NCBI RefSeq assembly: GCF_002742635.1
Contig: NZ_PEGF01000002.1
Coordinates: 186,001 to 250,000, forward strand
Direction of reading: 5' to 3'
From: Caulobacter sp. X
GTDB lineage: Bacteria > Pseudomonadota > Alphaproteobacteria > Caulobacterales > Caulobacteraceae
DNA: 64,000 nt
In this document: positions 26,248-35,888 of the stretch, piece by piece
Layout of the letters: each line of letters begins with the position of its first letter
Position numbering within the stretch: the first letter of the stretch is position 1
Made by a program: the position numbers and the translations under genes
The notes under the pieces: generated by a model
What the model was told of the DNA's origin: nothing
Databases searched by the model: none
Seen by the model: the letters and a program-made list of their open reading frames with translations, nothing else

Positions 26248-27119
26248 TGACCGCCGCAGCCCTCACCGAGCGAGACGCCATCGTCGATGGCGAGTTCGCC
26301 TTCACCAACCAGGACTTCAAGCGCATCGCCGCGCTGCTGTACGATCTGGCGGGCATCAGCCTGCCCGACAGCAAGGCGACGCTGGTCTACTCCCGCCTGG
26401 CCAAGCGCCTGCGCGCCCTGGGTCTGCGCTCGTTCGCCGACTACTGCGCCTTCGTGGCCAGCGACAAGGGCGTGGACGAGAGCCAAGAGATGCTCCGGGC
26501 GCTGACCACCAACGTCACGCGTTTCTTCCGCGAGCCGCACCATTTCGAGGACCTTCGCGTCAACGTGCTGGAGCCGGTCGCCGATCAGGTGCGCGCGGGT
26601 CGCCGCCTGCGCCTGTGGTCGGCCGCCTGCTCCTCGGGGCAGGAGCCGTACTCGATGGCCTTCACCGTGCTGTCGGTGTGGCCGAACGCCGCCGACCTGG
26701 ACATCCGGATCCTGGGCACGGACATCGACACCAACGTGTTGGCGACCGGCCGCGCCGCCGTCTACGACGAGGCGCTGCTGGAAGGCATTCCCGCCGCGAC
26801 CCGCAGCCAGTTCTTCGAACGCGATGCGAACGATCGTCGCGCCTGGCGCGTCTGCGAGGCCGCCCGCAGCCTCGTGGCTTTCCGGGAACTAAATCTCAAC
26901 GGTCCGTCGTGGCCTATGAAAGGTCCGTTCGACGCCATCTTCTGTCGGAATGTCGTGATCTACTTCGATGAACCTACCCAGGAACGCGTCTGGAGCCGCT
27001 TCGCGCCGCTCGTCGCCCCTGGCGGCCGACTCTATGTCGGCCACTCCGAGCGCGTTGGCGCTTCCGTGACCGCGTTCGAAAGCTGCGGTCTAACCGCCTA
27101 CAGAAAGGTGGGCCGCTAA
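26247..27119 (+). CDS. cheR: Chemoreceptor methyltransferase CheR
   Basis: 290 residues, SAM-dependent glutamate O-methyltransferase for receptors. The N-terminal helical domain ([20 protein letters not shown]) is followed by [16 protein letters not shown], the SAM-binding [17 protein letters not shown], and [17 protein letters not shown]. The start at 26247 overlaps the cheW stop by one base. It probably docks on the Trp-Glu-Glu-Phe tails of the two receptors in this window. Confidence 0.95.
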   Translation: MTAAALTERDAIVDGEFAFTNQDFKRIAALLYDLAGISLPDSKATLVYSRLAKRLRALGLRSFADYCAFVASDKGVDESQEMLRALTTNVTRFFREPHHFEDLRVNVLEPVADQVRAGRRLRLWSAACSSGQEPYSMAFTVLSVWPNAADLDIRILGTDIDTNVLATGRAAVYDEALLEGIPAATRSQFFERDANDRRAWRVCEAARSLVAFRELNLNGPSWPMKGPFDAIFCRNVVIYFDEPTQERVWSRFAPLVAPGGRLYVGHSERVGASVTAFESCGLTAYRKVGR

Positions 27120-28147
27120 TGGCTAAGATCCGCGTACTCGTCGTCGATGACTCCGCCACGATGCGGAGCCTGATTTCCGCCGCCCTGAACCGCGATCCCG
27201 AGATCGAGGTCGTCGGCGGCGCGGGCGACCCCTTCGAAGCCCGGGGCATGATCAAGGCCCTGAACCCCGACGTCGTCACCCTCGACATCGAGATGCCGAA
27301 CATGAACGGCATCGAGTTCCTCGAGAAGATCATGCGCCTGCGGCCGATGCCGGTGGTCATGGTCTCGACCCTGACCCAGGCCGGCGCGGAAATGACGCTG
27401 CGGGCCCTGGAACTGGGCGCGGTGGATTGCGTGGGCAAGCCGGCCGATGCGACCGGCACCCAGGAGGCGCTGGCCGAGATCGTGACCAAGGTGAAGACCG
27501 CGGCGCGCGCCTCGGTCCGCACCAAGGCCGACGCGGCGCCGGCCCGGGCGCCCCGCAAGGACTACATGCCCTCGGGCGACCTGGTCGCGATCGGCTCGTC
27601 GACCGGCGGCGTCGAGGCCTTGCTGTCGATCGTTCAGCAATTCCCCGACACCTGCCCGCCCACGGTGATCACCCAGCACATGCCGGCGACCTTCACCGCC
27701 AGCTTCGCCGCGCGCCTGGATCGCGCCAGCGGGGCCAAGGTGGCGGAAGCCTCGGACGGCGCGGTGCTGGAGCCTGGCAAGGTCTATGTCGCGCCCGGCG
27801 GCGCCACGCACCTCGAAGTCGTGCGCTCGGCCGGTCTGCGCTGCCGCCTGATCCAGGGCGACCCGGTCAGCGGTCACCGCCCGTCGGTGGACGTGCTGTT
27901 CAACTCGGTCGCCCAGACTTTGGGCGACAAGGCCGTCGGCGTCATCCTGACCGGCATGGGCCGCGACGGCGCTCAGGGGCTGCTGGCGATGCGCAAGGCG
28001 GGAGCCCGGACGCTCGGCCAGGACGAGTCCAGCTGCGTCGTCTACGGCATGCCCAGAGCCGCCTACGAACTTGGCGCGGTGGAGAAGCAGGTTTCCCTGT
28101 CCTCCATGGGCCAGTCCATTCTCGATCTGGCCTCGGCGAGGCGCTGA
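27119..28147 (+). CDS. cheB: Protein-glutamate methylesterase/deamidase CheB
   Basis: 342 residues. N-terminal receiver with D56 in [13 protein letters not shown], then the methylesterase domain with catalytic Ser in [12 protein letters not shown], His in [14 protein letters not shown] and Asp in [11 protein letters not shown]. It removes methyl groups from receptors when phosphorylated by CheA. The start overlaps the cheR stop by one base. Confidence 0.96.
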   Translation: MAKIRVLVVDDSATMRSLISAALNRDPEIEVVGGAGDPFEARGMIKALNPDVVTLDIEMPNMNGIEFLEKIMRLRPMPVVMVSTLTQAGAEMTLRALELGAVDCVGKPADATGTQEALAEIVTKVKTAARASVRTKADAAPARAPRKDYMPSGDLVAIGSSTGGVEALLSIVQQFPDTCPPTVITQHMPATFTASFAARLDRASGAKVAEASDGAVLEPGKVYVAPGGATHLEVVRSAGLRCRLIQGDPVSGHRPSVDVLFNSVAQTLGDKAVGVILTGMGRDGAQGLLAMRKAGARTLGQDESSCVVYGMPRAAYELGAVEKQVSLSSMGQSILDLASARR

Positions 28148-28151
28148 ACCC

Positions 28152-28541
28152 ATGCCACAAGCAAGCACCATCTCCGTTCTCGTCGTCGACGACCAGCTGA
28201 CCATGCGGGCCCTGATCCGCAATGCTCTGCAGCAGATCGGCTTCAAGGACATCCGTGAAGCGCCCGATGGCGAGGAGGCTCTGAAGAACCTCCTGGCCAA
28301 GCCGGCGAACCTTGTCATCTCGGACTTCAACATGCCGAAGATGGACGGTCTGGCGTTGCTCCGCGCGGTGCGCTCGCACCCGCCGATCCGCCAGACGGCC
28401 TTCGTCATGCTGACCGGTCGCGCGGACCGTGAACTGGTCCAGCGCGCGGTGCAGTTCGGCGTCAACAACTATTGCGTCAAGCCGTTCACCGTCCAGGGAC
28501 TGCGCGACAAGATCGAACAGGTGTTCGGACAGCTGACATGA
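28152..28541 (+). CDS. cheYII: Chemotaxis response regulator CheYII
   Basis: 129 residues, single receiver domain: D13-D14, phospho-acceptor D58 in [14 protein letters not shown], Thr in VMLTGRAD, Lys in [12 protein letters not shown]. This is closer to classical enterobacterial CheY wording than CheYI. Start ATG lies four bases after the cheB stop, and the stop overlaps cheD (ATGA). Confidence 0.94.
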   Translation: MPQASTISVLVVDDQLTMRALIRNALQQIGFKDIREAPDGEEALKNLLAKPANLVISDFNMPKMDGLALLRAVRSHPPIRQTAFVMLTGRADRELVQRAVQFGVNNYCVKPFTVQGLRDKIEQVFGQLT

Positions 28542-29107
28542 CGCATCACAACCCTCCCGAAGACACCGAGCGCGCGATCAAGGTGCACGTCACGCAGGGC
28601 GAAAGCCACGTGACGACCGATCCCAACGTGGTGATGACCACGGTGCTGGGATCGTGCATCGCCGCCTGCATCCGCGATCCGCAGTCGGGCGTCGGCGGCA
28701 TGAACCACTTCCTGCTTCCCGACGCCGGCGACGGCCGCGGGACCGGCGGGGACGCGGTTCGCTACGGCGCCTACGCCATGGAACTGCTCATCAACGAACT
28801 GCTGAAGAAGGGCGCCCGCCGCGAGCGGCTGGAAGCCAAGATCTTCGGCGGCGCCAAGCTGTTCGACGGCCTCTCGGACGTCGGCGCCAGCAACTCCGCG
28901 TTCGCCGAGCGCTTCCTGCGCGACGAAGGCATTCCGATCGTCTCGTCCAGCACGGGCGGCGTGTCGGCTCGCCGGGTCGAGTTCTGGCCGGCCTCGGGCC
29001 GCGTGCGCCAGCGCCTGGTCGCCGTCGACAACGCGCCGCAGGATGTCCGTCGTCCCGCTCCCGTCCCGATGCCCGCCGCCTCCAGCGGCGACGTGGATCT
29101 GTTCTGA
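28538..29107 (+). CDS. cheD: Receptor glutamine deamidase CheD
   Basis: 189 residues. [14 protein letters not shown] carries the catalytic Cys, [11 protein letters not shown] the catalytic His, and [18 protein letters not shown] the rest of the conserved core. CheD converts receptor glutamines to methylatable glutamates. The C-terminal Pro/Ala tail ends DVDLF. It overlaps cheYII by four bases. Confidence 0.94.
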   Translation: MTHHNPPEDTERAIKVHVTQGESHVTTDPNVVMTTVLGSCIAACIRDPQSGVGGMNHFLLPDAGDGRGTGGDAVRYGAYAMELLINELLKKGARRERLEAKIFGGAKLFDGLSDVGASNSAFAERFLRDEGIPIVSSSTGGVSARRVEFWPASGRVRQRLVAVDNAPQDVRRPAPVPMPAASSGDVDLF

Positions 29108-29111
29108 TCGT

Positions 29112-29492
29112 ATGCAACCTTCGCCGCTGCCTTCGCCGACGACTGACACGACCGAGCATCTGCCGGTCAGTGAACTGTCGCGGCGTCTGGCGGTGGAGTT
29201 GGCCTCCGCCGCGGCGATCTGCCGGGACTGTGAGCATCTGGCCGGCGATCTCGCCAATGGCGGCGCCACGGTCGAGAACCTGGCCCGTCTGCAAGCTCTC
29301 GACGAGCTGAGCCAAAGGCTGCATGGCCTGTCGGAAGTTCTCGAACGGATCGGCCATCACGCCTCGGGCGAATGGAGCATGTCGATCACGCCCGTCCTCA
29401 ACGGTCTTGGCCTGGCCGACATGGCCCAGCGTCTGCGCGCCGAGGAGCAGACCCAAGAGCGTCCGGTCGCCGGCGAACTCGACTTTTTCTAG
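29112..29492 (+). CDS. cheU: CheU, che-operon protein of unknown mechanism
   Basis: 126 residues, entirely helical by appearance (SELSRRLAVELASAAAICRD, LARLQALDELSQRLHGLSEV), with no enzymatic motif. The symbol is the one I recall for the gene at this position of the Caulobacter operon. The helical, heptad-like pattern suggests a protein-interaction or four-helix-bundle module; a function in chemotaxis is inferred only from operon position. The C-terminus GELDFF resembles the acidic-aromatic tails of neighbouring proteins. Confidence 0.75.
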   Translation: MQPSPLPSPTTDTTEHLPVSELSRRLAVELASAAAICRDCEHLAGDLANGGATVENLARLQALDELSQRLHGLSEVLERIGHHASGEWSMSITPVLNGLGLADMAQRLRAEEQTQERPVAGELDFF

Positions 29493-29497
29493 CGCCG

Positions 29498-30100
29498 ATG
29501 AGCGACGCGCTTCTCCCCTCGACGCGGATCAATCTCGAGCGGGCGACGGTGCTCGTACTGGATGATAACGGTCCCTCGTTGGACATTTTGTCGCAGGTGG
29601 TCTCAGGCTTCGGCGTCAAGCAGTTGCTACGCGCCGAAAGTGTCGCCGACGCCCAGAGCCTGGTCCGCACCAAGACCTTCGACCTGATCATCAGCGACGT
29701 GCAGATGCCGACCACGGACGGCATCGAATTCATCCAGTGGCTCCGCCGCGAAGGCGGCGAGACCAATCGCTACATCCCCGTCATCCTGGTCACCGGCCAC
29801 ACCCGCACCTCGCAGATCTTCAAGGTCCGCGACGCCGGCGCCAACTTCATGGTGGCCAAGCCGATCACCCCCAAGGTGCTGCTGGAGCGCATCTTCTGGG
29901 TGGCCCGCGAGGATCGCGCCTTTATTGAATGCGACACCTATGTCGGACCCGATCGGCGCTTCAAGCACGAGGGGCCGCCGCCGGGGACGGATGGGCGGCG
30001 CAAGGACGACCTTCCGCCGGAGGTGGGCGAGGCGCAGACGCCCAACATGTCCGACGACGAAATCGCAAACCTGATGCGCCCAGCCAAGGTGCAGATATGA
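29498..30100 (+). CDS. cheYIII: Extended response regulator CheYIII
   Basis: 200 residues. A receiver domain occupies residues 15-140, with D22-D23, phospho-acceptor D67 in DLIISDVQMPTTDG, Thr in ILVTGHTRT and Lys in FMVAKPITPK. A C-terminal extension contains TYVGPDRRFK, a PilZ-reminiscent basic patch seen in other alphaproteobacterial receiver proteins, and an acidic tail. It therefore differs from plain CheY and may not bind the motor. Its stop overlaps the cheE start (ATGA). Confidence 0.88.
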   Translation: MSDALLPSTRINLERATVLVLDDNGPSLDILSQVVSGFGVKQLLRAESVADAQSLVRTKTFDLIISDVQMPTTDGIEFIQWLRREGGETNRYIPVILVTGHTRTSQIFKVRDAGANFMVAKPITPKVLLERIFWVAREDRAFIECDTYVGPDRRFKHEGPPPGTDGRRKDDLPPEVGEAQTPNMSDDEIANLMRPAKVQI

Positions 30101-30567
30101 AAGTCCGCAAGTTCCGCCCCACCAACCGCCTGACCGCGCTGATCAAGGAGCGCGGCGGCATCATGGCCAAGGACGCCATCGCCGCCGCCGAGGCCGGCGT
30201 GGAAAGTCTGCGCGAGTCGTCGATGGCGGCGCTGGACGAGGCCATCGCCGAGATCGAGCGCCGGTTCGGCAAGGATGCGCCCGAGCGCGCGTCCGAGGTC
30301 TACGAGAGCCTCTACGTCCTGGGGTCGAGGATCATCGACGTCAGCGCCTTCGTGTCGGACGCCGGGATCGACAAGGCGGCCGTGTCGCTTTGCACGCTCG
30401 TCGATAGTTGCGAAGACGCCGGCCATTGGCGCTGGGACGCGATCGACGTGCATATCGACGCTCTGCGCCTGTTGCGGGCCCATGGCGCCCTGCTGCCCGC
30501 CGATCAGCGCGAGGCCATGCTGCAAGGCCTGTATCAGGTCAGCAATTACCGCCCCGACGAGGCGTAA
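30097..30567 (+). CDS. cheE: CheE, last gene of the che operon
   Basis: 156 residues, helical, no enzymatic motif. It begins MKVRKFRPTNRLTALIKERG and continues with long amphipathic helices (ESLRESSMAALDEAIAEIER) and a later DAIDVHIDALRLLRAHG. The symbol follows the Caulobacter operon order as I remember it. It overlaps cheYIII by four bases, so its synthesis is tied to it, making an auxiliary role with CheYIII a reasonable inference. A weak CGCC/GGCG hairpin after the stop may end the operon. Confidence 0.77.
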   Translation: MKVRKFRPTNRLTALIKERGGIMAKDAIAAAEAGVESLRESSMAALDEAIAEIERRFGKDAPERASEVYESLYVLGSRIIDVSAFVSDAGIDKAAVSLCTLVDSCEDAGHWRWDAIDVHIDALRLLRAHGALLPADQREAMLQGLYQVSNYRPDEA

Positions 30568-30678
30568 ACCCCCGCCTTAATAACGGCGCTATGTGTCGGA
30601 AACGCAACGGCGCGCCGAGTTCTGGAACGCGCGGCCACATTGCGGCCTTGTAGCGCGACCTCCGCTTTGTTAGCAGTG

Positions 30679-30724
30679 TGATACCGGTGTCAAAAAACGC
30701 AAACAGCGTCTGACACCGGTGACA
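30679..30724. promoter_or_regulatory. Two tandem ACCGGT-centred palindromes (LacI-like operators)
   Basis: TGATACCGGTGTCA (30679-30692) and TGACACCGGTGACA (30711-30724) are each near-perfect 14-base palindromes. Their centres are 32 bases apart, three helical turns, so two dimers could sit on one face of the DNA. The even-length CG centre is typical of LacI-family sites. They lie 109-154 bases before the receptor ATG at 30833. Confidence 0.68.
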
Positions 30725-30832
30725 AAAATGAAGACTTACCGGCTGGGGCTCGTTTCGCGAGGGAAGGTCGCGAAGCGGATCAAAGGCCAGACAGGGGCGC
30801 AAGCGCCTATGGTCGACACGGGAGGAGGCTAT

Positions 30833-33800
30833 ATGTCCAAGAATTTCACAGCGCGGTCGCGCGCTCTGCAGTACGGCGTCTCGGGCGGCGCTCTTGCGTT
30901 GACCTTGATGATGGCGGGCGGCGCGATGGCGCAGACCGCCGGCGCTCAAGCGGCTCCCGCGCCGGCCACCGACGAGGTCGAGGCCGTTGTCGTCACCGGC
31001 TTCCGCGCCTCGCTAGCTAACGCCCTGGACGTCAAGCGTCGTGAGAACGACCTTGTCGACGTCATCAAGGCTCAGGACATCGCCGATTTCCCCGACCTGA
31101 ACCTGGCGGAATCGCTGCAGCGCGTGCCGGGCGTGTCGATCGACCGTGACGGCGGCGAAGGCCGCAGCATCACCGTCCGGGGCCTGGGTCCCGACTTCAC
31201 CGTCGTGCGCCTGAACGGCCTGGAAGCTTTGGCCACCACCGGCGGCAAGGACAGCTCGGGCGGCGCCAACCGCGGCCGCCAGTTCGACTTCTCGATCTTC
31301 GCCTCGGAACTGTTCAACAGCGTCACCGTGCGCAAGTCGACCTCGGCCATGAACGAGGAAGGCTCGCTGGGCGCGATCGTCGACCTGCAGGCGGCCCGTC
31401 CGTTCGACTTCAGCAAGTTCGCGATGAGCGCCAGCGCCAAGGCCGGCTGGAACGACCTGTCGCGCAAGAGCGACCCGCGCTTCACCTTCCTGGTCAGCAA
31501 CCGCTGGGACACGGGCATCGGCGAAGTCGGCGCCCTGCTGTCGGTCGCCTACGCGACCCGCAAGCAGCGTGAGGAAGGCTCCTCGACCGGTCGCTGGGAA
31601 AACCCGTCGGTCCAGTTCAACTCGGCGACCGCCTTCCCCTGCTCGGGCGCGGCCTACAACCCCGTCAGCGGTCCGGCGCTGGGCTGCGCCCAGATCGGCA
31701 CCGTCACGGGCGGCACTGCGCCGACCGTCACGGCCGCCGCCGGCACCGCCAACAACCTGTGGCACCCGCGCATCCCGCGCTACGGCCGCCTGGACTATGA
31801 TCAAAAGCGTCTCGGCGTGACCGGCTCGCTGCAATGGCGCCCGACCGATCGCTCGACCCTGACCCTCGACGCGATGCTGGCCAAGTTCACCAACAACCGC
31901 GACGAGACCTATCTCGAAATCATCTCGTTCAGCCGCAGCGGCGCGGGCGTGCCCCAGACCGACGTCGTCAACTTCACGGCCGACAGCAAGGGCAACCTGA
32001 TCAAGGGCACGTTCGACGACGTCGACGCCCGGGTCGAGTATCGCCACGACGACCTGAAGACCGAGTTCAATCAACTCTCGCTGACCTACGACACCAAGTT
32101 CGGCGAAGCCGGCCACCTGAACATCGTCTACGGCCAGTCGCGCTCGATCCAGAACAACCCGGTCCAGACGACCTTCTCGTTCGATCGCTACGACAGCGAC
32201 AACTACAGCTACGACTACTCGCAGGATAAGCGCCTGCCGAGCTTCAACTACGGCTTCGATCCGACGAACCCGGCCAACTATACCTACAGCGCCAGCAACG
32301 CCCTGGGCGACGCCTCGCTGCTGCGTCTGCGTCCCAGCAAGGCGGTCAACACTTTCAAGACCATCCGCGCCGACGTCGACTATCAGATCCTGGACGGCTT
32401 CAAGCTGCGCTACGGCGGCAACTACAAGAAGTACGGCTTCAGCTCCTGGGAGAAGCGCCTGTTCTCGCGTAACCTGGCGAGCACCGGCACGACCTTCACC
32501 TCCGAGGCGGGCTTCCCGCTGCCGGCCGGCACGACCATCGCCGATGTCTCGCGCGTGATCACCGGCTTTGGCCGCGGCCTGGACCTGCCGGCGGGCGTGC
32601 CGACATCGTGGCTGGCGCCCGACCTGGAAAAGCTGAAGGCCAAGCTGGGCTACGACTGTAACTGCATCAACGCCAACGGCGACTTCCGCCTGAGCGTCCT
32701 GAACCAGCTGGGCGCTCTGCGTGAGATCACCGAGAAGGACACCGCGCTCTATATCCAGGGCGACTTCGACTACGACATCTTCAACATCCCCGTGCGCGGC
32801 AATCTCGGCGTGCGCTATGTGAAGACCGTCCAGGACGCGCTGGGTCACTACAATACCGGCAGCGTGACGACGCCGGTGACCACGCCGTTCGGCACGATCT
32901 CGACCTCGGTCCCCACGGACGGCGTCCAGGTCACCTCGCGCGAGTACCACAACACCCTGCCGTCGCTGAACGTGTCGGCCCAGCCGTTCGAAAACTTCTT
33001 CGTCCGCTTCGCCGCCGCCAAGGTGATGACGCGTCCGCAGCTGCAGAACCTGACGCCGGGCTTCACCTCGATCAGCCAGTCCAACCAGACCCTGACGCGC
33101 GGCAATCCCGACCTGAACCCGATGCTGTCCAACAACCTGGACCTGAGCTTCGAATGGTATCCGGATAAGGAAACCCTGTTCTCGATCGGCGTGTTCGAGA
33201 AGGACATCAAGTCCTACATCCAGACCTCGGCGGTCGCCATTCCGTGGGCCGAGACCGGCCTGTCGGACAGCCTGCTCAGCAACGGCAACACCGCCAACAC
33301 CCTGTTCACGGTCACGACCCAGATCAACACCCCCGGCGGCAAGCTGAAGGGCTACGAGATCTCGCTGCAGCGTCCGTTCACCTTCCTGCCGGCGCCGTTC
33401 AACCACTTCGGCGGCATCGTGAACTACACGCACGTCGAGAGCGACATCCAGTACGTGATCAAGAACCCGACCTATGCGGGGACGCCGCGGGTTCAGACGG
33501 CTCCGGCCGTGCTGATCACTCAGCCGCTGGTGAACCTGTCGCCGGAAGCCTACAACGCCACGCTCTATTACGAGCAAGGTCCGTTCAAGGCCCGCGTCTC
33601 GGCCTCGTACCGCGACCCGTACCTGATCCAGGTGGCGCCGTCGGCGACCAACAACAACGACGTTCGGATCAAGGAAAAGACCCTGAACATCGACACCCAG
33701 GTCAGCTACAACTTCGGCAACTTCACCGTCACCCTGGAAGGCATCAACCTGACCGACCAGGAAGACAGCAAGCTGGTCGACTCGACCCGCATGAACTCCG

Positions 33801-33856
33801 AAGAGTACGTGCACTACGGTCGCCAGTACTATCTGGGCCTGAAGTGGAAGTTCTAA
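30833..33856 (+). CDS. TonB-dependent outer-membrane receptor (Xanthomonas/Caulobacter type)
   Basis: 1007 residues. Signal sequence ends at GGAMAQTAG, and an Ala-rich spacer leads to a TonB-box-like VEAVVVTGF. The plug has DLNLAESLQRVPGVSIDRDG, RSITVRGLGPDF and VRLNGLEAL. The large barrel ends YYLGLKWKF with the C-terminal Phe needed for outer-membrane insertion. Long barrels of this subgroup usually import oligosaccharides. ATG 30833 follows GGAGGAGG. It lies between che and nag genes but bears its own operator pair, so its substrate may not be GlcNAc. Confidence 0.92.
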   Translation: MSKNFTARSRALQYGVSGGALALTLMMAGGAMAQTAGAQAAPAPATDEVEAVVVTGFRASLANALDVKRRENDLVDVIKAQDIADFPDLNLAESLQRVPGVSIDRDGGEGRSITVRGLGPDFTVVRLNGLEALATTGGKDSSGGANRGRQFDFSIFASELFNSVTVRKSTSAMNEEGSLGAIVDLQAARPFDFSKFAMSASAKAGWNDLSRKSDPRFTFLVSNRWDTGIGEVGALLSVAYATRKQREEGSSTGRWENPSVQFNSATAFPCSGAAYNPVSGPALGCAQIGTVTGGTAPTVTAAAGTANNLWHPRIPRYGRLDYDQKRLGVTGSLQWRPTDRSTLTLDAMLAKFTNNRDETYLEIISFSRSGAGVPQTDVVNFTADSKGNLIKGTFDDVDARVEYRHDDLKTEFNQLSLTYDTKFGEAGHLNIVYGQSRSIQNNPVQTTFSFDRYDSDNYSYDYSQDKRLPSFNYGFDPTNPANYTYSASNALGDASLLRLRPSKAVNTFKTIRADVDYQILDGFKLRYGGNYKKYGFSSWEKRLFSRNLASTGTTFTSEAGFPLPAGTTIADVSRVITGFGRGLDLPAGVPTSWLAPDLEKLKAKLGYDCNCINANGDFRLSVLNQLGALREITEKDTALYIQGDFDYDIFNIPVRGNLGVRYVKTVQDALGHYNTGSVTTPVTTPFGTISTSVPTDGVQVTSREYHNTLPSLNVSAQPFENFFVRFAAAKVMTRPQLQNLTPGFTSISQSNQTLTRGNPDLNPMLSNNLDLSFEWYPDKETLFSIGVFEKDIKSYIQTSAVAIPWAETGLSDSLLSNGNTANTLFTVTTQINTPGGKLKGYEISLQRPFTFLPAPFNHFGGIVNYTHVESDIQYVIKNPTYAGTPRVQTAPAVLITQPLVNLSPEAYNATLYYEQGPFKARVSASYRDPYLIQVAPSATNNNDVRIKEKTLNIDTQVSYNFGNFTVTLEGINLTDQEDSKLVDSTRMNSEEYVHYGRQYYLGLKWKF

Positions 33857-33885
33857 GCTTCCACGGCTCGCAGAGCTGAAACGCG

Positions 33886-33915
33886 AAGGGCGCTGACCGC
33901 GAGGTCAGCGCCCTT
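33886..33915. terminator. Intrinsic terminator, convergent genes
   Basis: AAGGGCGCTGACC (33886-33898), loop GCGA, and its 13-base complement (33903-33915), followed by TTTCGTTTG. It lies between the TonB receptor and nagA, which converge, and can work in both directions. Confidence 0.88.
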
Positions 33916-33946
33916 TTCGTTTGTCCTGAGGTGAAGGCGGTCAGGC

Positions 33947-35077
33947 CTAGCGGCCGTCGATCCAGGTTTTCGCGACATTGAGATCGTCGTCTAGCAGGCA
34001 GAAGTCGGCGGCGAGGCCGGGGGCGATGGCGCCGCGCTGATGGGCCAGGCCCAGGAACGCGGCGGGGGCGGCCGAGGCCATCATCACCGCCTGCTCCAGC
34101 GACAGGCCCAGCATGGCGACCGCGTTGCGGACGGCGGCGGCCATGTCGAGGTCCGAGCCCGCCAGGGTGCCGTTATCGTCGACGCAGACCCCGTCACGGA
34201 CGGTGATCTGGCGACCTTGGAGGCTGAAGCGCTTATCGGCCATGCCCACGGTCGGCATGGCGTCGGTGACCAGCATGAAGCGGTCCAGCGGGCGCGCGCG
34301 CAGGGCGATCTTCAAGGTGACCGGATCGACGTGGCGTCCATCGACGATGATGCCGGCGACGACCGTCTGATCTTCCAGCACCGCGCCGACGACGCCAGGC
34401 TCGCGGCTGGTCAGGGGCGACATGGCGTTGAAGAGGTGGGTGACGCCGGTCAGGCCATGGTCGATGGCCTGGCGCATGGTCTCGTAGCGGGCGTTGGTGT
34501 GGCCAGCCGCGACGATGACCCCGGCCTTGGAGAGGCGCGCGATGACCTCGGGCGTGGTCCGCTCCGGCGCCAGGGTCAGCAGCAGCTTGCCGCGCTTCAG
34601 CGACGAGAGCAGGGCGATCGCCGCCTCGTCGAGGATCCGGAACTTGGCCTCGTCGTGGATCCCCTTGCGCTTGGGGTTCAGGAACGGGCCTTCGATGTGG
34701 ACGCCCAGCACGCCGGGAACGCCCTGCTCAATGGCCTCTTCGGTGGCGCGCAGGGCCTTGTCGACCACGTCGAGATCGTCGCTGATCAGGGTCGGCAGGA
34801 AGCCGGTCGTGCCATAGGTCCGGTGGGCCGCGCCGATGGCGGCGATGGTCTCGACGGTCGGGGCGTCGTTGAACAGCACCCCGCCGCCGCCATTGACCTG
34901 CGTATCGATATAGCCGGGGACCAGCAGGCCGCCGGCCAGGTCCTGGCGCTCGGCCCCGGCGGGGACCTGCGCCATCGGAACCACGGCGGCGACCTTGCCG
35001 CCCTCGACGAGGACGGCCTGGCCGTCGACAAGACCGGCCGGCGTCAGGACGCGGCCATGGACGAAGGCGATCGGCAT
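33947..35077 (-). CDS. nagA: N-acetylglucosamine-6-phosphate deacetylase
   Basis: 376 residues, amidohydrolase superfamily. It hydrolyses GlcNAc-6-P to GlcN-6-P and acetate in the cytoplasm. VPGYIDTQVNGGGGVLFNDA, HIEGPFLNPKRKGIHD, AAGHTNARYETM, THLFNAMSPLTSREPG, and VTDAMPTVGM with the catalytic Asp are all hallmarks. The start shares one base with the stop of the GntR gene upstream (TGATG), so both are one operon. No deaminase gene accompanies it. Confidence 0.96.
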   Translation of the reverse strand: MPIAFVHGRVLTPAGLVDGQAVLVEGGKVAAVVPMAQVPAGAERQDLAGGLLVPGYIDTQVNGGGGVLFNDAPTVETIAAIGAAHRTYGTTGFLPTLISDDLDVVDKALRATEEAIEQGVPGVLGVHIEGPFLNPKRKGIHDEAKFRILDEAAIALLSSLKRGKLLLTLAPERTTPEVIARLSKAGVIVAAGHTNARYETMRQAIDHGLTGVTHLFNAMSPLTSREPGVVGAVLEDQTVVAGIIVDGRHVDPVTLKIALRARPLDRFMLVTDAMPTVGMADKRFSLQGRQITVRDGVCVDDNGTLAGSDLDMAAAVRNAVAMLGLSLEQAVMMASAAPAAFLGLAHQRGAIAPGLAADFCLLDDDLNVAKTWIDGR

Positions 35078-35820
35078 CAGCTCAGGGCGTTCAGCTCGGC
35101 CACGAAGTCATAGGCGTCGCCGCGATAATAGGACTGCGTGACCTCGACCGCGCGTCCGTCCTTCAGGAAGCCGCGCCGCTCGATCAGCAGGCCCGCGTCC
35201 TTGGGCGGCACGCCCAGCAGGTCGGCCTGCTCGGCGGCGAACAGCACCGCCCGAAGCCGCTGCAGGGCGCGCACCGGCCGGTGGCCCGTGGCCTCCAGCG
35301 CCTCGTAGAGCGACACCCCGACCGCATCCACCGACGGCAAGGCGAAGGCGGCGATCGTGGTGTACTCGACCGCCATCGGCGATCCGTCGGCGTAGCGGAT
35401 CCGCGCGAAGCGGTAGACCGGCGTCCCCGGCGACAGACCCAGGGTCAGGGACTCCTCGGGCGTCACCTGACCTTCGCTGCGGCTGATCCATTCGCTGCGC
35501 GGCACGCGCCCGCGCGAGATCATGTCCTCGGTGAAGGACGACAGCTTGGAGAAGCTCTTCTCGACCCGCGCGGCGACGAAGGTGCCAGCGCCCTGGCGGC
35601 GCGTCAGCAGGCCCTCGCTGACCAGGCCGTCCAGCGCCTTGCGCACGGTGATCCGAGAGATCTTGAACTCGTCGGCGAGGTCCCGTTCCGCCGGCAGAGC
35701 GTCGTCGGGTCCCAGCACCTTCTTGTGGATCGCCTCGCGCAGCGCGCGCTGCAGCTGCTTGTAGAGCGGGGCGTGGTCGCCGGCGGCGCCGAGCCCGCCG
35801 ATCCTTTCCGCGAATGTCAT
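35077..35820 (-). CDS. GntR/HutC-family regulator of GlcNAc genes
   Basis: 247 residues. Winged helix with PLYKQLQRALREAIHKKVLG, ERDLADEFKISRITVRKALD and GLLTRRQGAGTFVA, then a UTRA ligand domain (EWISRSEGQVTPEESLTLGL). This is the HutC subgroup that includes NagR/NagQ and YvoA, which sense amino-sugar phosphates. ATG 35820 has GGGAGGG upstream. It is divergent from a TonB receptor, and ATTGGT/ACCAAT boxes between them are the likely binding sites. Acting as NagQ-type repressor is an inference from context. Confidence 0.9.
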   Translation of the reverse strand: MTFAERIGGLGAAGDHAPLYKQLQRALREAIHKKVLGPDDALPAERDLADEFKISRITVRKALDGLVSEGLLTRRQGAGTFVAARVEKSFSKLSSFTEDMISRGRVPRSEWISRSEGQVTPEESLTLGLSPGTPVYRFARIRYADGSPMAVEYTTIAAFALPSVDAVGVSLYEALEATGHRPVRALQRLRAVLFAAEQADLLGVPPKDAGLLIERRGFLKDGRAVEVTQSYYRGDAYDFVAELNALS

Positions 35821-35888
35821 CGCCCAGCCCTCCCAGCGCAATCCAACGGCGCCTGTCGTCTATATCGATATCTTATGACCATTTTCAT

